The notes below the pieces were generated by a model that searched no databases, had not been told where the DNA came from, and was given only the letters and a program-made list of their open reading frames with translations. Positions 20,168 to 32,523 of a stretch of 64,000 bases of DNA are shown here, piece after piece; the first letter of the stretch is position 1, and each line of letters opens with the position of its first letter. The stretch spans positions 2,604,001 through 2,668,000 of the forward strand of contig JAWNGF010000003.1 of NCBI GenBank assembly GCA_037039685.1, written 5' to 3'. This stretch comes from Ceratobasidium sp. AG-K. Lineage: Eukaryota; Basidiomycota; Agaricomycetes; Cantharellales; Ceratobasidiaceae. The translations under genes and the position numbers were made by a program.

Positions 20168-23100
20168 ATGGCCCAGATGCAGCGACGAGCACCTGGTGCA
20201 CAAATCACCCATACATGGGGCCAAGACCCCAGCGAGACGGCCGGTGACAACTCTGCTATTGCACCGTGGCTTGATGACTCGGTAGACCCCAGCACGACTT
20301 CACTAGAACCAGTAAGCTGGGCGTCTTGTTCTGCTAATTTCTTCTAATTATTTTGGTAGCCCTCGCCCCCGGCTACGAAGCGCAGCTTTCTAAGTTCCAA
20401 GACCTCGTTGCATAGTTCTGTGTTGCGGCCGGTGCATCACCAACCGAGTATTAGTTCGATTTCGTTGTTCAAGTCGGCGGCTAGGTCGAGCGACCCGACT
20501 ATTATGGACTTTAGCTCGCTTGCGCCACCCTCGTCCAGTGGTTATTCCGAAGCCGGGCCCAGCACAAATTCGAATAAAAAATCGAGGAGTTTGCTGAGCA
20601 GGTTGAAGCGCAAAGCGAGCAGGGCCAATGTAAGGCCAGGGTCTTCTGGCGCGGACGACGGTACGTACGCAATGGCTAGTATCATACGCGTGTTGACTTT
20701 GTTATTGTGAAGACTATGGCACCCAATCCCATTCATCCTTTCACAGTATTGGCCCGTCGGCGACCCCCTCTTCTGGTCTCCCCCCTTCGCCCACATCCAA
20801 TCCGAGCAACCCAAAAAAGACTCGCAAGACGTCGCGCGCTCGAGCTCAACATCAGCCTGTGGCCGAGTTTACACTCGACACCAACCTCGATGAAATGGAT
20901 GGTATTATAGCTCGCCCAGTTGCTCAACAGCAATACAACCAGCCCCCTTGGTGCGATGATGGTTCGGATGGGTCACACATTGGCGGGAACAATATCGTCG
21001 GCAAGACGGGTATGCCAGGCGTCCAGAGTCCAACTGCCGCGTACTTTACGGACCCGTTTTCGAACTCCGCATTTCCCGTTGCGCCGTCGAATAGTTCACT
21101 GGGAACGCTCAAACAGCTTCCCGAACTGCCGCTGCAAGTCAATGGACACCGACCAGGATCACCCACCGCGGGCGTTGGGCCTACAAATGGTAAGTCGTCT
21201 TGCCGTCGCGTGAGAAAGATACTGATTATCCAAACTGAATTGTAATCAATCAAACGCCTCGTTCGGCTCGCCTTTTTCCTCGATCTCGACCTTGTTCTGG
21301 CGTTTTGCTCGACGCCCTCGCTGCCTCTGCGCATATCACATCTATGCCTCGTGCGGCGCTACCCTCCCTTTGTGCCTGCTAGTCCGAAACATACCCTCGC
21401 CAACACTTCCTCGCTCTGACTGGGCTGCACCCGAGTCGTGGGCCGTCGACGGCACCGGTCCACAAGAGGACGACTATAGCTCCGAGTCGGATGATACCCT
21501 GCCACCCGGGCCTGGGGCGGCTTTACCGGGTCGAGCAGATAGCATTGGTGCGGGCAGTATAAACCGATTTGGGCGACCGCCCGGGAGTGCAGGTGGATTG
21601 CCATCGAGCATAAGTTCCGCGGTAGGAATGAATGGAAGCACCGCGAGAGGAGATCGGAGGCTGAACAGTGCTGGGAGCGCACGATCTTATGGAATGGGCA
21701 GTTTCCGGGATGTCAGTGGCCCTGTTGGTCTGGGTGCCCCGAATGGAATTGGGATGAGCGCAAGACCGAGTGAGGCCACGGTTAACAAGGCCTGGCCAAG
21801 CGTGAGTAGGATGGTTTATTTAAGCGCTGTTTCACTGACATCTATCCTAATTTAGTATAATGTTCGGGTTTATCGTACGGATGGGACCTACCACGTTGTG
21901 TCTTGCCCTCTGCAAACCCAGGTGTCCGAGATGCATCATGTTCTAGCCAAAAAGTTGAATCTCCCGCGCGAGTCGCACAGGCTCCATCTATGGGAGCGGA
22001 ACCGAGGTACGGGCCAGGGTCGTGTAATTGTACTCCCGAACTGATGGACTTATTCCTTTTAGAGCGTGCGTTGGGTAATCACGAAAAGCCAGCGTTTCTC
22101 ATGCGCCGCCGGCTCGAACAGGCCGGGTATGACGATGTAGATCAGTTGGAGACGATTGGCGGCGAAGATCTGAGGTTCCTTCTTCGCTTCGTTTACCGTT
22201 CGGTCAACCTGGGAGGACCTGGAATCGACGAAGAGGAACTCTCGTTCGACAATTTTGAACGCGTCGACCTTACAGGGCGGGGGCTTCAAACCGTACCCAT
22301 TCTCCTCCACCGACACGCCAGCACAATCACCTTCCTTAACCTGAGCAAAAACCCTCTCGTCGATCTTCCACTAGATTTTATACAAGGATGCGACGAACTC
22401 CGGGAACTCCGGTTATCCACCTGCTCCTTGAAGCGAATCCCCGCGAGCGTGCAACACTCTACGAGTTTGCATTGGCTGGACCTGAGTTGCAACCGGATCG
22501 TCGACCTCGATAATGCTGGATTGGACAAGATTCCCGATCTGCGAACTATCAAGTTGCAAAACAACCGTCTAACCGGCCTCCCAGCATACTTTGCCCAACT
22601 CAACACGATGCGATACATCAACATTTCGAACAATAAACTAGAAGTCGTTCCCCTGGTCTTGTGCGCTATGCCAAGCCTCGTCGACCTGGACATGTCGTTC
22701 AACTCGATTAGCACCCTCCCATCTGAGCTTGGTCAACTCGTAGCCCTCGAGCGTCTCGTAATCGTTGGGAACCAAATCAATGGTTTCCCTCCCGAGATTT
22801 CCGCCCTTCAGAAACTCAAGTGGGTCGATTGTCGACGCAATGCCATTGCCGATCTATCCGTCGTTGCCCGTCTCCCGAGGCTCGTCACGCTCAGAGCAGA
22901 CCACAATTCGTTCCTCGTCCTCGATCTGGCCATTAGCAGCTCGCTCACGATGCTCGAAGCGAGTTGCAACTCGATCACGCGGTTCACGCTACCCGATGCA
23001 GGACCCAAACCATACGCGCTCACGCAACTCGACCTCAGCCACGGCAAACTCTCCAGTCTCGATGAAGGCGTACTCGGTCAACTTGTCCAACTTACCCAAC

Positions 23101-26100
23101 TCCGCCTCGACTATAACAAGTTCAAGACCCTACCCGGCTCGCTCGGAACCCTTACGAACCTCATCACGCTCAGTTGCACCAACAACGACCTGGGTAGTCT
23201 CCCAGACTCGATCGGGGCTCTGCAGAAACTCCGCAAGCTTAATGTGCGAAATAATAACGTGCGCGAGGTGCCGGTTGGGATATGGTACTGCGAGCAGCTC
23301 GAAGAGATCAATTGCAGTTCGAATTTGCTCCAGGTGTGGCCGGATCCGCCTGTGCCTAACGGAAATGGCGAGCGCAAGGGCAGTGGGGCAGGTTTATCGG
23401 ACGGCGCGAGCGCGGTCGTTCAGACCCCGATGGATACTCGAGCATCGGCCGTTGCCCGTCCACTTCCCCTGGCGCTCTCGCTTCAACGCCTTCTCCTCGC
23501 CGATAACCAACTCCTAGACGACGTATTTCACCCACTCGCGGTCCTCCGTGATCTCCGTGTGCTTAATCTCTCGTTTAACCAAATCTCCGAAATGCCGTCG
23601 CTTAAATTGCAAACGTTTGCCCAACTCGAGGAACTGTACCTTTCCGGGAACAGGCTGACAAGTTTCCCCGCTGACGATCTGGAACGCCTCCAAAAGCTTA
23701 ACGTGTTGTTCCTGAACGCGAATCGACTACAAACGTTGCCTGCCGAGTTGCGCAAGGTCAAGAAGCTTACCTCATTGGACGTTGGGAGTAATGTACTCAA
23801 ATACAACATGGCCAACTTTCCGTTTGATTGGAATTGGTGAGTCGAGTTTAACCTTGGCGGTGATTTGCTAATTTGATTTGTCAGGGACTTTAACCGTGAT
23901 CTGCGCTACCTCAACTTGTCGGGCAATAAGCGGCTCGTGGTCAAACCTCTGGACAAGAACGTCCCCGCCTCGGGTGTACGACCAGGCGACGAGCGAGAAA
24001 ACGACTTTTCGGTGCTTCACGATATTCGAGTCTTGGGTCTCATCGATGCGACGGTCATCGTCCCCACTGTTCCTGACGAATCCGAGGACCGTCGCGTGCG
24101 TACATCGTTGTCGGACGTTAATGGCATGGCGTACGGCATATCGGATACTCTGGGCAAACTCGAGCATTTGAACACGTTTGACCTTGCGGTGCCCCACTTT
24201 AGAGGACGAGAAACCGAGTGCCTGTTTGGGATCTTTGGACGGGCGGCGCCAGTGCCCAATAGCAATCGACTTGCCAAGTACCTGCACGAGAATTTTAGTC
24301 AGACGTTGATTGGCGTACTCAAGGGGCTCAAGCAAGACCGTGGCGAGGACGTTCCCGATGCGCTCCGCCGCACATTCCTGTCACTCAACAAGACATTGTA
24401 CGACTACCTATTGCCGTCCACGAGCTCAGCGCGCAAAATGAGCCAGGCGTCGACCGTCGCTGGGACCAAGGTTCTCGACCCGGCCAGTCTCAAGGCAAGC
24501 GCCGCGGCCTGCACGGTGTACTTTGTCGACAAGATGATGTATGTCGCCAACGTCGGGTCCTCGCTCGCCGTCATCTCCCGCCACGGAACGCCACATGATC
24601 TATCACGCAAGCACGATCCTTTTGATCGAGCCGAGACGACCCGCATCCGGGCTGCGGAAGGCTGGGTCTCCCCCAAGGGCTTTGTCAACGACGAGCTCGA
24701 CTGCGACGAGTCGCGCGCGTTTGGCGTGTACCATCTCCTCCCTGCCGTCAATGCTCGCCCCGACGTTACCGCATGGCAATTGACGGACCAAGACGAATTC
24801 GTGATTATTGGGAACCGAGGACTTTGGGATTATATGGACCCCCAGACCGCCGTGGACATTGTCCGCGCTTCACGTGCCCGTCGCGAAGAACCCATGATTT
24901 CCGCACAGACGCTTCGAGACCATGCCATCAGCTACGGAGCCGAGGGGAATACGATGGTCATGGTTATCTCCGTTTCAGACAAATTTACGACCAAACCGAC
25001 GGACCCGGCGGTAGACACCGAGATGATGCTCCAGCTCAGGCGGGTTGCCCAGCAACGCCGAAACGATCTAGTCGCGGACCGTACACTCAACAGGCTTGGG
25101 CCGGAAGTTCCTCCGCCCATTGGCCAAATCGCGCTAGTGTTCACGGATATTCGCAATTCGACAAGTCTGTGGGAGAAGAATCCTGGCATGAGCACAGCGA
25201 TGCGTACGCACAATAGTCTCTTGCGACGAGAACTTCGAAACTGCGGAGGGTACGAAGTCAAGACCGAAGGCGACGCATTTATGGTCTCGTTTCAGAGCGC
25301 TCCTGCGGCGCTGTTGTGGTGTCTCAAGGTTCAAATAGGACTATGCTCCGCCGATTGGCCGATCGAGATTCTAGAATCCGAAGACGGCAAGGAAATTTGG
25401 GGATCCGATGGGGAGATACTCGCTCGTGGGCTTTCGGTCCGTATGGGCATGCATTGGGGAATGCCGGTGTGCGAGGAGGATCCGATCACTGGGCGGATGG
25501 ACTATTTTGGTCCGGTCGTCAACCGTTCAGCCCGTGTCAGCGCAGCGGCGATTGGCGGCGAAATCATGATCAGCGCCGATGCATTGAAGGAGGTTCAGTC
25601 TTGGTTGCAGAAAACCGATGTCCAAACCGATGGGGAGGGCGACGTGTTCGAGCACATGCGGCTCGTCGAGCAACTCAAGCTCCTCGACATGGTCGTTACC
25701 GAAGTAGGCGAGCGCAGACTCAAAGGACTCGAAGTTCCCGAAGTGCTCTCATCCGTACTACCCCGCGTGCTTGTGGGGCGCTTGAAACTCGCCCAACCCA
25801 GCAACACCCCAGCTGCCGCCTCACGGGTTCAATTCAGCGTGGATCAGATCCGACAGCTCGGAATGTTGTGCGCTCGACTCGAGGCCTTGTCCAGTGGTCG
25901 AGTGTTGCGCGATATTGCGCTCCGAAGCAACTCCTCCGCACCGAGCGCCGGCCGCGAAGAACCTGGTGATAGTGTTATCATGTATTCGAACCCCACCTTG
26001 TTGATGCCGGACATTCGCAAAGAAGCATCGGACGACGACCTACTCATTATCCTTGATTCCCTTTCCCTTCGTATCCAAAACGCCCTGGGAAGCATCCAGC

Positions 26101-26219
26101 GTCACCAGGTCAGCGCATACGACGACGTGTTAGCCCAACTTGGAGAAGCCATCCGGCTTGACCCAAGCATGCTCGTTCAGGCTTTGGCGATGTTCCAAGG
26201 TGTAATGGGGACGCAGTAG
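20168..26219 (+). CDS. CYR1: Adenylate cycl­ase (RA-LRR-PP2C-cyclase), with a disrupted stretch near 21.2-21.4 kb
   Basis: Exons: 20168-20311, 20360-20660, 20713-21189, about 21257-21801, 21856-22006, 22063-23836, 23885-26219; about 1908 aa. Order: a Ser/Pro-rich N-terminus; a Ras-association-like segment (exon 21856-22006, Tyr-Asn-Val-Arg-Val-Tyr); a long leucine-rich-repeat array (most of 22063-23836); a PP2C-like domain (about 23990-25000); and a class III cyclase domain with Phe-Thr-Asp-Ile and Glu-Gly-Asp carrying the two metal-binding Asp. This is the architecture of fungal Ras-linked adenylate cyclases, which make cAMP from ATP at the membrane for PKA signalling. Between 21189 and about 21420 no AG acceptor is found where needed and protein-like sequence hops through three frames with net zero shift. 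This may be sequence error or real damage; everything downstream is intact. Confidence 0.92.
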
Positions 26220-26634
26220 ACTGTATCTTATTTTCCCTGGTAGTCCGCTTGATCTGATTTCCGTCTCGAGACGTTGTATGTATATTATTTGTATTTCGCT
26301 CAATGAGTGTGTTCCGCACGGTTGTTGTCATGCGAAGTGCCGCCGGAAGAAGCAACTGAACCCGAGTTACCAAGGCGCTTGACTCTGTCGCCCTGCACAT
26401 TCTTGGCTGTGCCGAAGTCAGTGGCGCTCGCGTGGTGTTGGCAGGCACGATCGACGATTTGGCTCAAATGACCTGAGTGCAGAGTCTGTTCGCCCCTTTC
26501 AGCCCCTCCTTTGCAGAGTCAGACGCGAGCCGTCGCTCTCCTATGCTATTCAACACAAACACACAAATCAAGACTGGGTCTTGACACATTCGTTTACTTG
26601 GATTTACTCACATACCCCGCTCGTGGCTTGTGAG
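26220..26634. other. Intergenic between adenylate cyclase and RGS gene
   Basis: 3' flank of the cyclase and 5' flank of the RGS gene. I saw no additional gene. Confidence 0.5.
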
Positions 26635-28398
26635 ATGGCGTCGATGGCGTCGTTTAGTTTTGGCTCCAAAAAGGCTCGTCGGCCTCCAACATACCAGTGT
26701 TCTTGGTGGTCTTCACTTCGTTCGCTTCCCCAACGTATCGTTTCGCCTCCTGTCGTCGAGGGCCGGCGCCAGGAGCGATCGTGCAAAAGTAAGCACATAT
26801 TTACTTCCCTCGATCAGGTTTTAATTAATATATTCAAAGTTGTGCCCATATTTCGAGTCGCCTTGGAAGACATTCTCGACGGCAAACACCTCCCACCGCT
26901 AAGCTTGAAGGATTTCGAAGAATATCTCTTGTTCGAGGAACGCTCCGCCGAAAATCTGTACGTTCTTTCCAATGAAACCAAGGCGCAAACTAACTGAGCA
27001 ACAGGTATTTCATATTATGGTTGAGAGAGTGGGTCGTTTTAGATGTATGCGACCAGGGATCATTCTGAACAACCATGATTGGTGATTGATTGCAGGTACA
27101 CGAAGCGCCATCGAGCATGGTTTGCAACCGCGACGCTCACTTCGCGATCACTCGCCTTGTCCTTTACTCGAGCCAAGTCGACGTTCTTCTCTCACTCGTC
27201 ACCCCACGAGTTGAACCTGGCTTCGATTCTCATTTCCAACTTTCTCGTCGCTGCAGAGGGCCAGCCCCACCCACACCCCGCGGTATTTGGTCAAATTGAA
27301 CGCGAGGTCGACCATATGCTCCGAGAGTCCTTGCTTCGCTTTGTTGCTGCGCGGACAAAGAACGCTGGAAAGCAGCGAGTATGGTGTGCTCTTATTGGTG
27401 GTATTGGAACAGGGTTGATTGCATTTGCACCCATCCTTGTTTCTATTCTGCAAAACAAGCCTCGAGCGATCCGCTTGGCTGCACTACCTCTGCTCTGGCT
27501 TGGTGCGACAATCTTCTTGAGCTCTATTCATGGCATCTGTTTTATCATTTATCTGCTCGGCGACGCCCGACAGCTGTATCCGTTTGAGCTTGCTCGTCCT
27601 CCAATCTCGTCTCCTCGGCCACTTGATAATAACGCTCCAGCACACATTCCTTCTTCAATTTCTGGCTTTACCTTTGGACACGCATATACCGGTTCGACCG
27701 CCGGAAGCTCGGCATCAAGGGAAAAGCCTTACCCGGTTCGCGGTCCTTCCATGACAAACAGTGTCTCGTCTCCCCTCACTCCCACCGACATACGTGTGTC
27801 TTCGCCATTCCCCGAGTCACCTTCAATTGTACCAACATCTGTGAAATTGCCACCTCGTGTCCATCACTCACGCAACTTTTCAAACTCGGGGGCTTCATCG
27901 GTGAGCATCCCGACTATTCCACCTTACTCTCCCGCCCTGTCGAGCCCCTTCGACACGGCCCCGTTTATCGCACCATGGGATCCCAACGCAGTGAAGTCTG
28001 ATGAAACCGGTAACGCGAAAACCGGATTGTGGCAAGACGGCGCCCGTTCTGCAATGCCAACATTTAACTTTGACGACCTACCCGGACGACGGCGCGTAAT
28101 TCCTCCACAACGTTCGACGTCGCTGAACTTGCCACCGGAGTCGACCAAGTCTCGTTTCCGCCGAATGCTTAGTCGTACTTCTCCCGTGCACAATCGTTCT
28201 GCCTCGACGCCATTTATCGCGCCTCTCACCCGCATATGGAGTCCGATCATCACTCGTGCCCAGTGGGAAATTGTCATGCGTAGTGCAATCATCGGGCTGG
28301 TGTTTTCTGCCGTTATTATGGGCGCAGTGCTCGCCATACCTGTACATCCCATGCACGGCGAGCCGTGGTATAATGGTTATCAGGATCTTGGTTTCTGA
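26635..28398 (+). CDS. RGS-domain membrane protein (Rax1-like)
   Basis: Four exons: 26635-26788, 26840-26957, 27005-27028 (24 nt), 27096-28398; 532 aa. After a short basic N-terminus the second to fourth exons encode an RGS-like fold: Ile-Leu-Asp-Gly, Leu-Pro-Pro-Leu-Ser-Leu-Lys-Asp-Phe, Tyr-Phe-Ile-Leu-Trp-Leu, then a region ending near Leu-Arg-Phe-Val. Two hydrophobic segments follow (about residues 180-240), then a Ser/Pro-rich loop, then a last transmembrane segment near the C-terminus (Ala-Ile-Ile-Gly-Leu-Val-Phe). RGS plus membrane segments is the layout of yeast Rax1, a polarity protein, and relatives. GTPase activation of a G-alpha protein is possible but not shown. The proximity to adenylate cyclase is suggestive for signalling but may be chance. 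Confidence 0.8.
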
Positions 28399-29383
28399 TT
28401 TCGACTCGGGAGCGAAACCCTAGTATATGGGCTAACTGGACGTTGTCAAGGACATTTTAATTTGGGTTTATGGACTTCACAGTAAATTTACGGACTTGCT
28501 TGAATGGTTAAATTTCAAGGACTCCCTTTCGGACGCTCTTCTTTCCTTTCTTTTTGCCACCACTTTGTATCTCACCTTCATCTTCGCGCCCTGTTTCATT
28601 TTTGAATCTACACATCATGACTATAGTACTACTAGACCACCTGTTGCAAGTAAATTGTTCTAGCACTTGACGACACGATATGGGAGCCAGCGCGCTGACG
28701 TTTCGATGGTCGGGGAGCACACCAATGCCTCCCCTCATACGTGTATGAGGTTGAACGAACTGCTTGCTATCAGGAGCTATGTCCATTAGCCCGACTGGAA
28801 ATTGAATTCTGACAAATGTGATTCGAAATGAGAGGGGCTGACGAAGGGTTGGTCGTCGGGTGTAAGGTAAGGTCTACGACCTACTCGGACAATGTATATA
28901 GACTTAGAACGGCGACGGAGTCGCCGTGGTTGTATAGCAAGTCGCAACACACAGTTTTATAGTAGTAGTATCGAAGACAGAGGGCAAAAAACGGGGGACC
29001 GGGGCCTATAAAGGCACCCGAGTCCATACATGCACATGCACGAACGAGACGGTCACGCGCGGCGCCTGCGGTGCTCGCGCGCATACAGTGTTAGCTAATC
29101 ATCACGTTACTCGTACCGTTACATCGGGGTGGAAGCGGTAAGTATGCTGGATCAATGAGATTTTGGTTAAGGCTATCCGGGGGAGCAATTGGGCGATCCA
29201 AACACTGTTATCTGCGATCCGCCATCCCATTGCCAGTAGGCGCCGTTGAGAGATAAAGGATAAGGACACACCTGCTATGCACAACGGACACTCAAGCTTT
29301 GCTATCTTCCCACTCTACGCTTCATTGGATAATTTCCTAGATTTTGAGCCAAAACGCGTATACACTATGTGGTATGAAATAAT
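28399..29383. other. Intergenic, nothing recognised
   Basis: A TATA-like CTATAAAGG lies near 29007 on the plus strand, but no gene follows it that I can recognise. Other open frames are short and featureless. Confidence 0.45.
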
Positions 29384-30572
29384 TCAAATTCCTGTGGAGG
29401 AGATCACGTCGCTCCACTCCTCCATAATTTTCATGGTTTCCTGGCACTTGTGAGCGATTGGGCCTTTGGCATCACTAATATAGACGATGATGCGAGAAGA
29501 ATCAAGCACATAGTTAAAGGTGCTTACTTTCCAAGGGGCAGTCGCGATGGTATTTCTCTGTTGGCGGCCAGGCCAGTTTTTGATATCATCTCCACAATGC
29601 GCAGTGCTACCACCTTTGTGTCGTTCACCTTGTTTCCGACGGCGCCCTCTCGCCAATTATTGAAAAACTCATTTGCGGGACTATCGTCTGGGATGACTTG
29701 CGCCGCTTTTTTTTAGATTCGTGTCTCGCTTGAGTGCAGAGGTTGGGAACGATCCCTAAAACATTTATCGCAGGACGTAAATAGAAGATATACTTATGAA
29801 GCCTATAATAATATACTTACAAGATCCACGGCAAGTACATCAATACCCAAGTGCGAGGTTTCAGCTTTAAGCCCTTCTGCAATGTTAGATACGGCCGCCT
29901 TGGTAGCGCAATAGATCGTCAAAGCCGGGCAGTAACCCCAGCTACCAGTGGATGATACGAATACGATACCACCAGAACGTCGCTCCCGGAAATGAGGAAG
30001 GAATGCGCGAGTAATGTTCAGTACCCCAAACACGTCTAGTGCCAGTCTGGTGAGTGATTATAAAGATAACTGGATTTTGGCAATAGTAATACTTGTATTG
30101 AAGAGATCAAAGGTCTCTAGGTGAGACATCTCCTCGACCGTGCCTTGGCATCCGTAGCTATTCATTTTGGGTAATCGGTTCTGCGCCGGACAACAGGGGA
30201 AAGGTGCTCACTCACCCAGCGTTATTGATCAAGTAATCTACACGTCCGTGCAAGCCAATTGCAACTTCAGCTATATTGTTTAAATGTTCGGACGGGGACG
30301 TAACGTCCAACTCGAGCACGCTGGCTCCATGCTCGCCCAAGTCGTTAATTCGATCGATGTTCCGGGCAGTCGCAATAACTCTCTGGCCTTGATCAAGAAG
30401 TGTCTGTTAGGAATATGAAGCAACAGAATGAGGCTGAATAATAAAGAATGAAGAAACCCACATCACGCACGAGAACGAGCTCTCGACCCAGCCCAGTGCT
30501 GCAGCCGGTGATAAACCACACAGGAGCACCACCTCTGTTCGAGTCGGAGGTATCAATATTACTAATTGACAT
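29384..30572 (-). CDS. Short-chain dehydrogenase/reductase with an apparent +1 frameshift in a poly-A run
   Basis: Six exons: 30572-30462, 30403-30216, 30157-30093, 30035-29821, 29755-29528, 29474-29384. The first has the cofactor loop Thr-Gly-Cys-Ser-Thr-Gly-Leu-Gly. The second ends in Asn-Asn-Ala-Gly. The fourth carries Ser-Ser-Thr-Gly and the active-site Tyr-Cys-Ala-Thr-Lys (YxxxK) and Asn-Val-Phe-Gly. Classical SDRs are NAD(P)-dependent oxidoreductases of small alcohols and ketones; the substrate is unknown. Exon lengths sum to 898 nt, one more than a multiple of three. The extra base is most simply the eighth A of a homopolymer (plus-strand T run at 29707-29714), where the family-like reading changes frame. 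The C-terminal 90 or so residues would be lost. It is either a recent null allele or a sequencing error. Confidence 0.8.
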
Positions 30573-31466
30573 AGCTCCCGCGTAGCTTGACAGAGTCGAG
30601 TGATCAATTCTTGATCTCGTTGGAGTACTATCCTTTTAACTTGGGGATGGAGCACAGTTAATATTAAGGAGGCGCCAACGATGTTAGACGCAAGAGTCCG
30701 TTGCCCCAAGTGGCAAACTCACGTGATCTGACGGGCCCAAGCGGCGTGAATGGATTTTGAACTTCAAGAAGCCACCCCCATCATACGGCAAATATGGTCG
30801 TGTAATGCGGTTCGATAGCAAGATTCTCGTTTGGTTATATCTTGCTCTCAGCACGGGCGTTGGGTCACTCTTCTGCGTGTACGGGTGCGTGGTAATGCTG
30901 ATGTAAGCCCCAAAGCAAGGACTCTGCCATATATCATTTGGATTTTGGCAAACTCGAACGGAGCGGTGAACATGGCAGAAGCGCTGGCTCTCTTCACTGC
31001 TAACTTGGAGAGAGATTTGTTCCATTCAAATTAGAAGACTACCACTCCGATATCCATGCACAGGCTCTTCTGTCACCCAGACATTGATACAGAACCGGCT
31101 CATATTGTGGCAGGGACGTTGTGGCTTTCTGTCCAAGCCAGTTGGAGGTCATGTCATTGTCTAGGCGGTGGAATGAGCTTTTCCAGGACTTGTATTTTGG
31201 ATTTCCTAGTCTGAATTCCAAGATCCGCACGTAGAGCGTAATTCGTTCTTCGAAGTTGTGATGTATTCACTCACGCTCAGCGCTTCAAATTGGAAATTGC
31301 TTCGCCACTCACGTGATTCGTGACTCCCATCACGGCTCGATCACCTTCCTGGCCACTGACAATCCCGGTGAAGCTTCAAGGTTTATCTTACCGGTAAGTT
31401 CTTTCTCCCTAATCCCGCGCTATATAATGATATTTAGAATCGAGATATATCGCCTCATTATATCGA
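30573..31466. other. Intergenic between divergent SDR and oligoribonuclease genes
   Basis: Shared upstream region of two divergent genes. I could not support the open frames inside it on either strand as genes. Confidence 0.45.
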
Positions 31467-32523
31467 ATGGCAACGAGTCCGCTAGGTTTTCATGATGGGC
31501 CGCTAGTGTGGATCGATTGCGAGGTGAGCAAGCCCTTTACTGGGGAGTGGTGGCTGACTATCAAGAAAAGATGACTGGACTCGATCCTGAAGTGGACAGG
31601 ATCATTGAAATTGCCGTATTAATTACGAATGGTAACTTGGATCTTGTGGACGAAGCGGGTTGCCATTACGTTGTTCAAACCAGTGAAGACGTTTTGTCAC
31701 GGTGAGCAGACCGATTCCAAATAAGACACAGCCTAATTTAAGGCTATGATAAAGAATGGGAGAGTGGTGCGTGAATCAACACGGCAAGGTAGTACTATTG
31801 GAGTTTATGATCCATCGATCACGAAAGCTTACCACGCCAGGGATGGTTGAAAGTCCGGTCTCACTGCAGAAGCGATTGGATCCCCGCATACACCAGCTGA
31901 AGTAGCCACACAAGTCCTCGAGTATATCAAGCGATGGGTACCCGAGCCACGCACGGGTGTTCTGGCAGGTAATAGTGTTCACGCGGACGCAATGTTCTTG
32001 CGTGCAGCGGGGCCCGACTCTCCAGAAGGATCAACCAGAGGGGTTTGGAAGGAGATAGCCGAGCATCTTCATTACCGGTAAGTCGGACATTCATGCACAC
32101 TTGAATTCCGTTCCACTGAGCCGGTCTTTAGAATAGTAGGTATGTATTCCTCGTTTCATGTAGTTACATGATGCTACCGCCATTCAACGATAGACGTCAG
32201 CACCATTAAGGCATGCTTCTATTTACTCTCCACTGGTTTGCCAAAATTGACTGTCTAATTTTAGGAGCTCTGCCGAAGGTGGTACCCAGATGTAGCCCAG
32301 AGGCACAAAGACGAGGCACCCAAAGAATCTGCTCATCGGTGCGTGATGTTCCAACTTTGGTCATTTATTTCACTCATGCTCGGAGGTTTGTAGAGCACTG
32401 GATGATATTCGAGGGTCAATTGCGGGTAAATGACGTAAACCACTAAACGAAACCAAACTAATGTCGGCTCCAGAGCTGAAGTTTTATCGCGATACGATCT
32501 TCAAACCCGAAGCCGCCTATTAA
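31467..32523 (+). CDS. REX2: Oligoribonuclease (DEDDh 3'-5' exonuclease, REX2-like)
   Basis: Nine exons: 31467-31523, 31571-31701, 31755-31788, 31854-32077, 32132-32139, 32194-32210, 32265-32338, 32394-32425, 32474-32523; 208 aa, normal for the family. Motif I reads Trp-Ile-Asp-Cys-Glu followed across an intron by Met-Thr-Gly-Leu. Motif II has Asn-Ser-Val-His-Ala-Asp. Motif III has Ala-His-Arg-Ala-Leu-Asp-Asp-Ile. All DEDDh residues are there. The enzyme degrades very short RNA oligonucleotides to mononucleotides, in the cytosol or mitochondrion. Exons of 8 and 17 nt are present, and the intron after 32210 starts GCATGC, a GC donor. The whole frame closes with these tiny exons, which shows that microexons are used elsewhere in this genome. 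Confidence 0.9.

Noticed and set aside
19877..20224. Minus-strand frame opposite the cyclase start
   Set aside because: No domain or splice support. It overlaps the cyclase promoter and first exon.
21292..21855. Start of a separate gene at 21292
   Set aside because: The peptide after about 21415 continues the adenylate cyclase N-terminus and splices in frame into the RA segment. The first part is a frame-hopped segment.
20168..26219. Separate LRR gene and separate cyclase gene
   Set aside because: The exon junction 23836/23885 joins in frame in the middle of an LRR motif, and the combined order matches known fungal adenylate cyclases.
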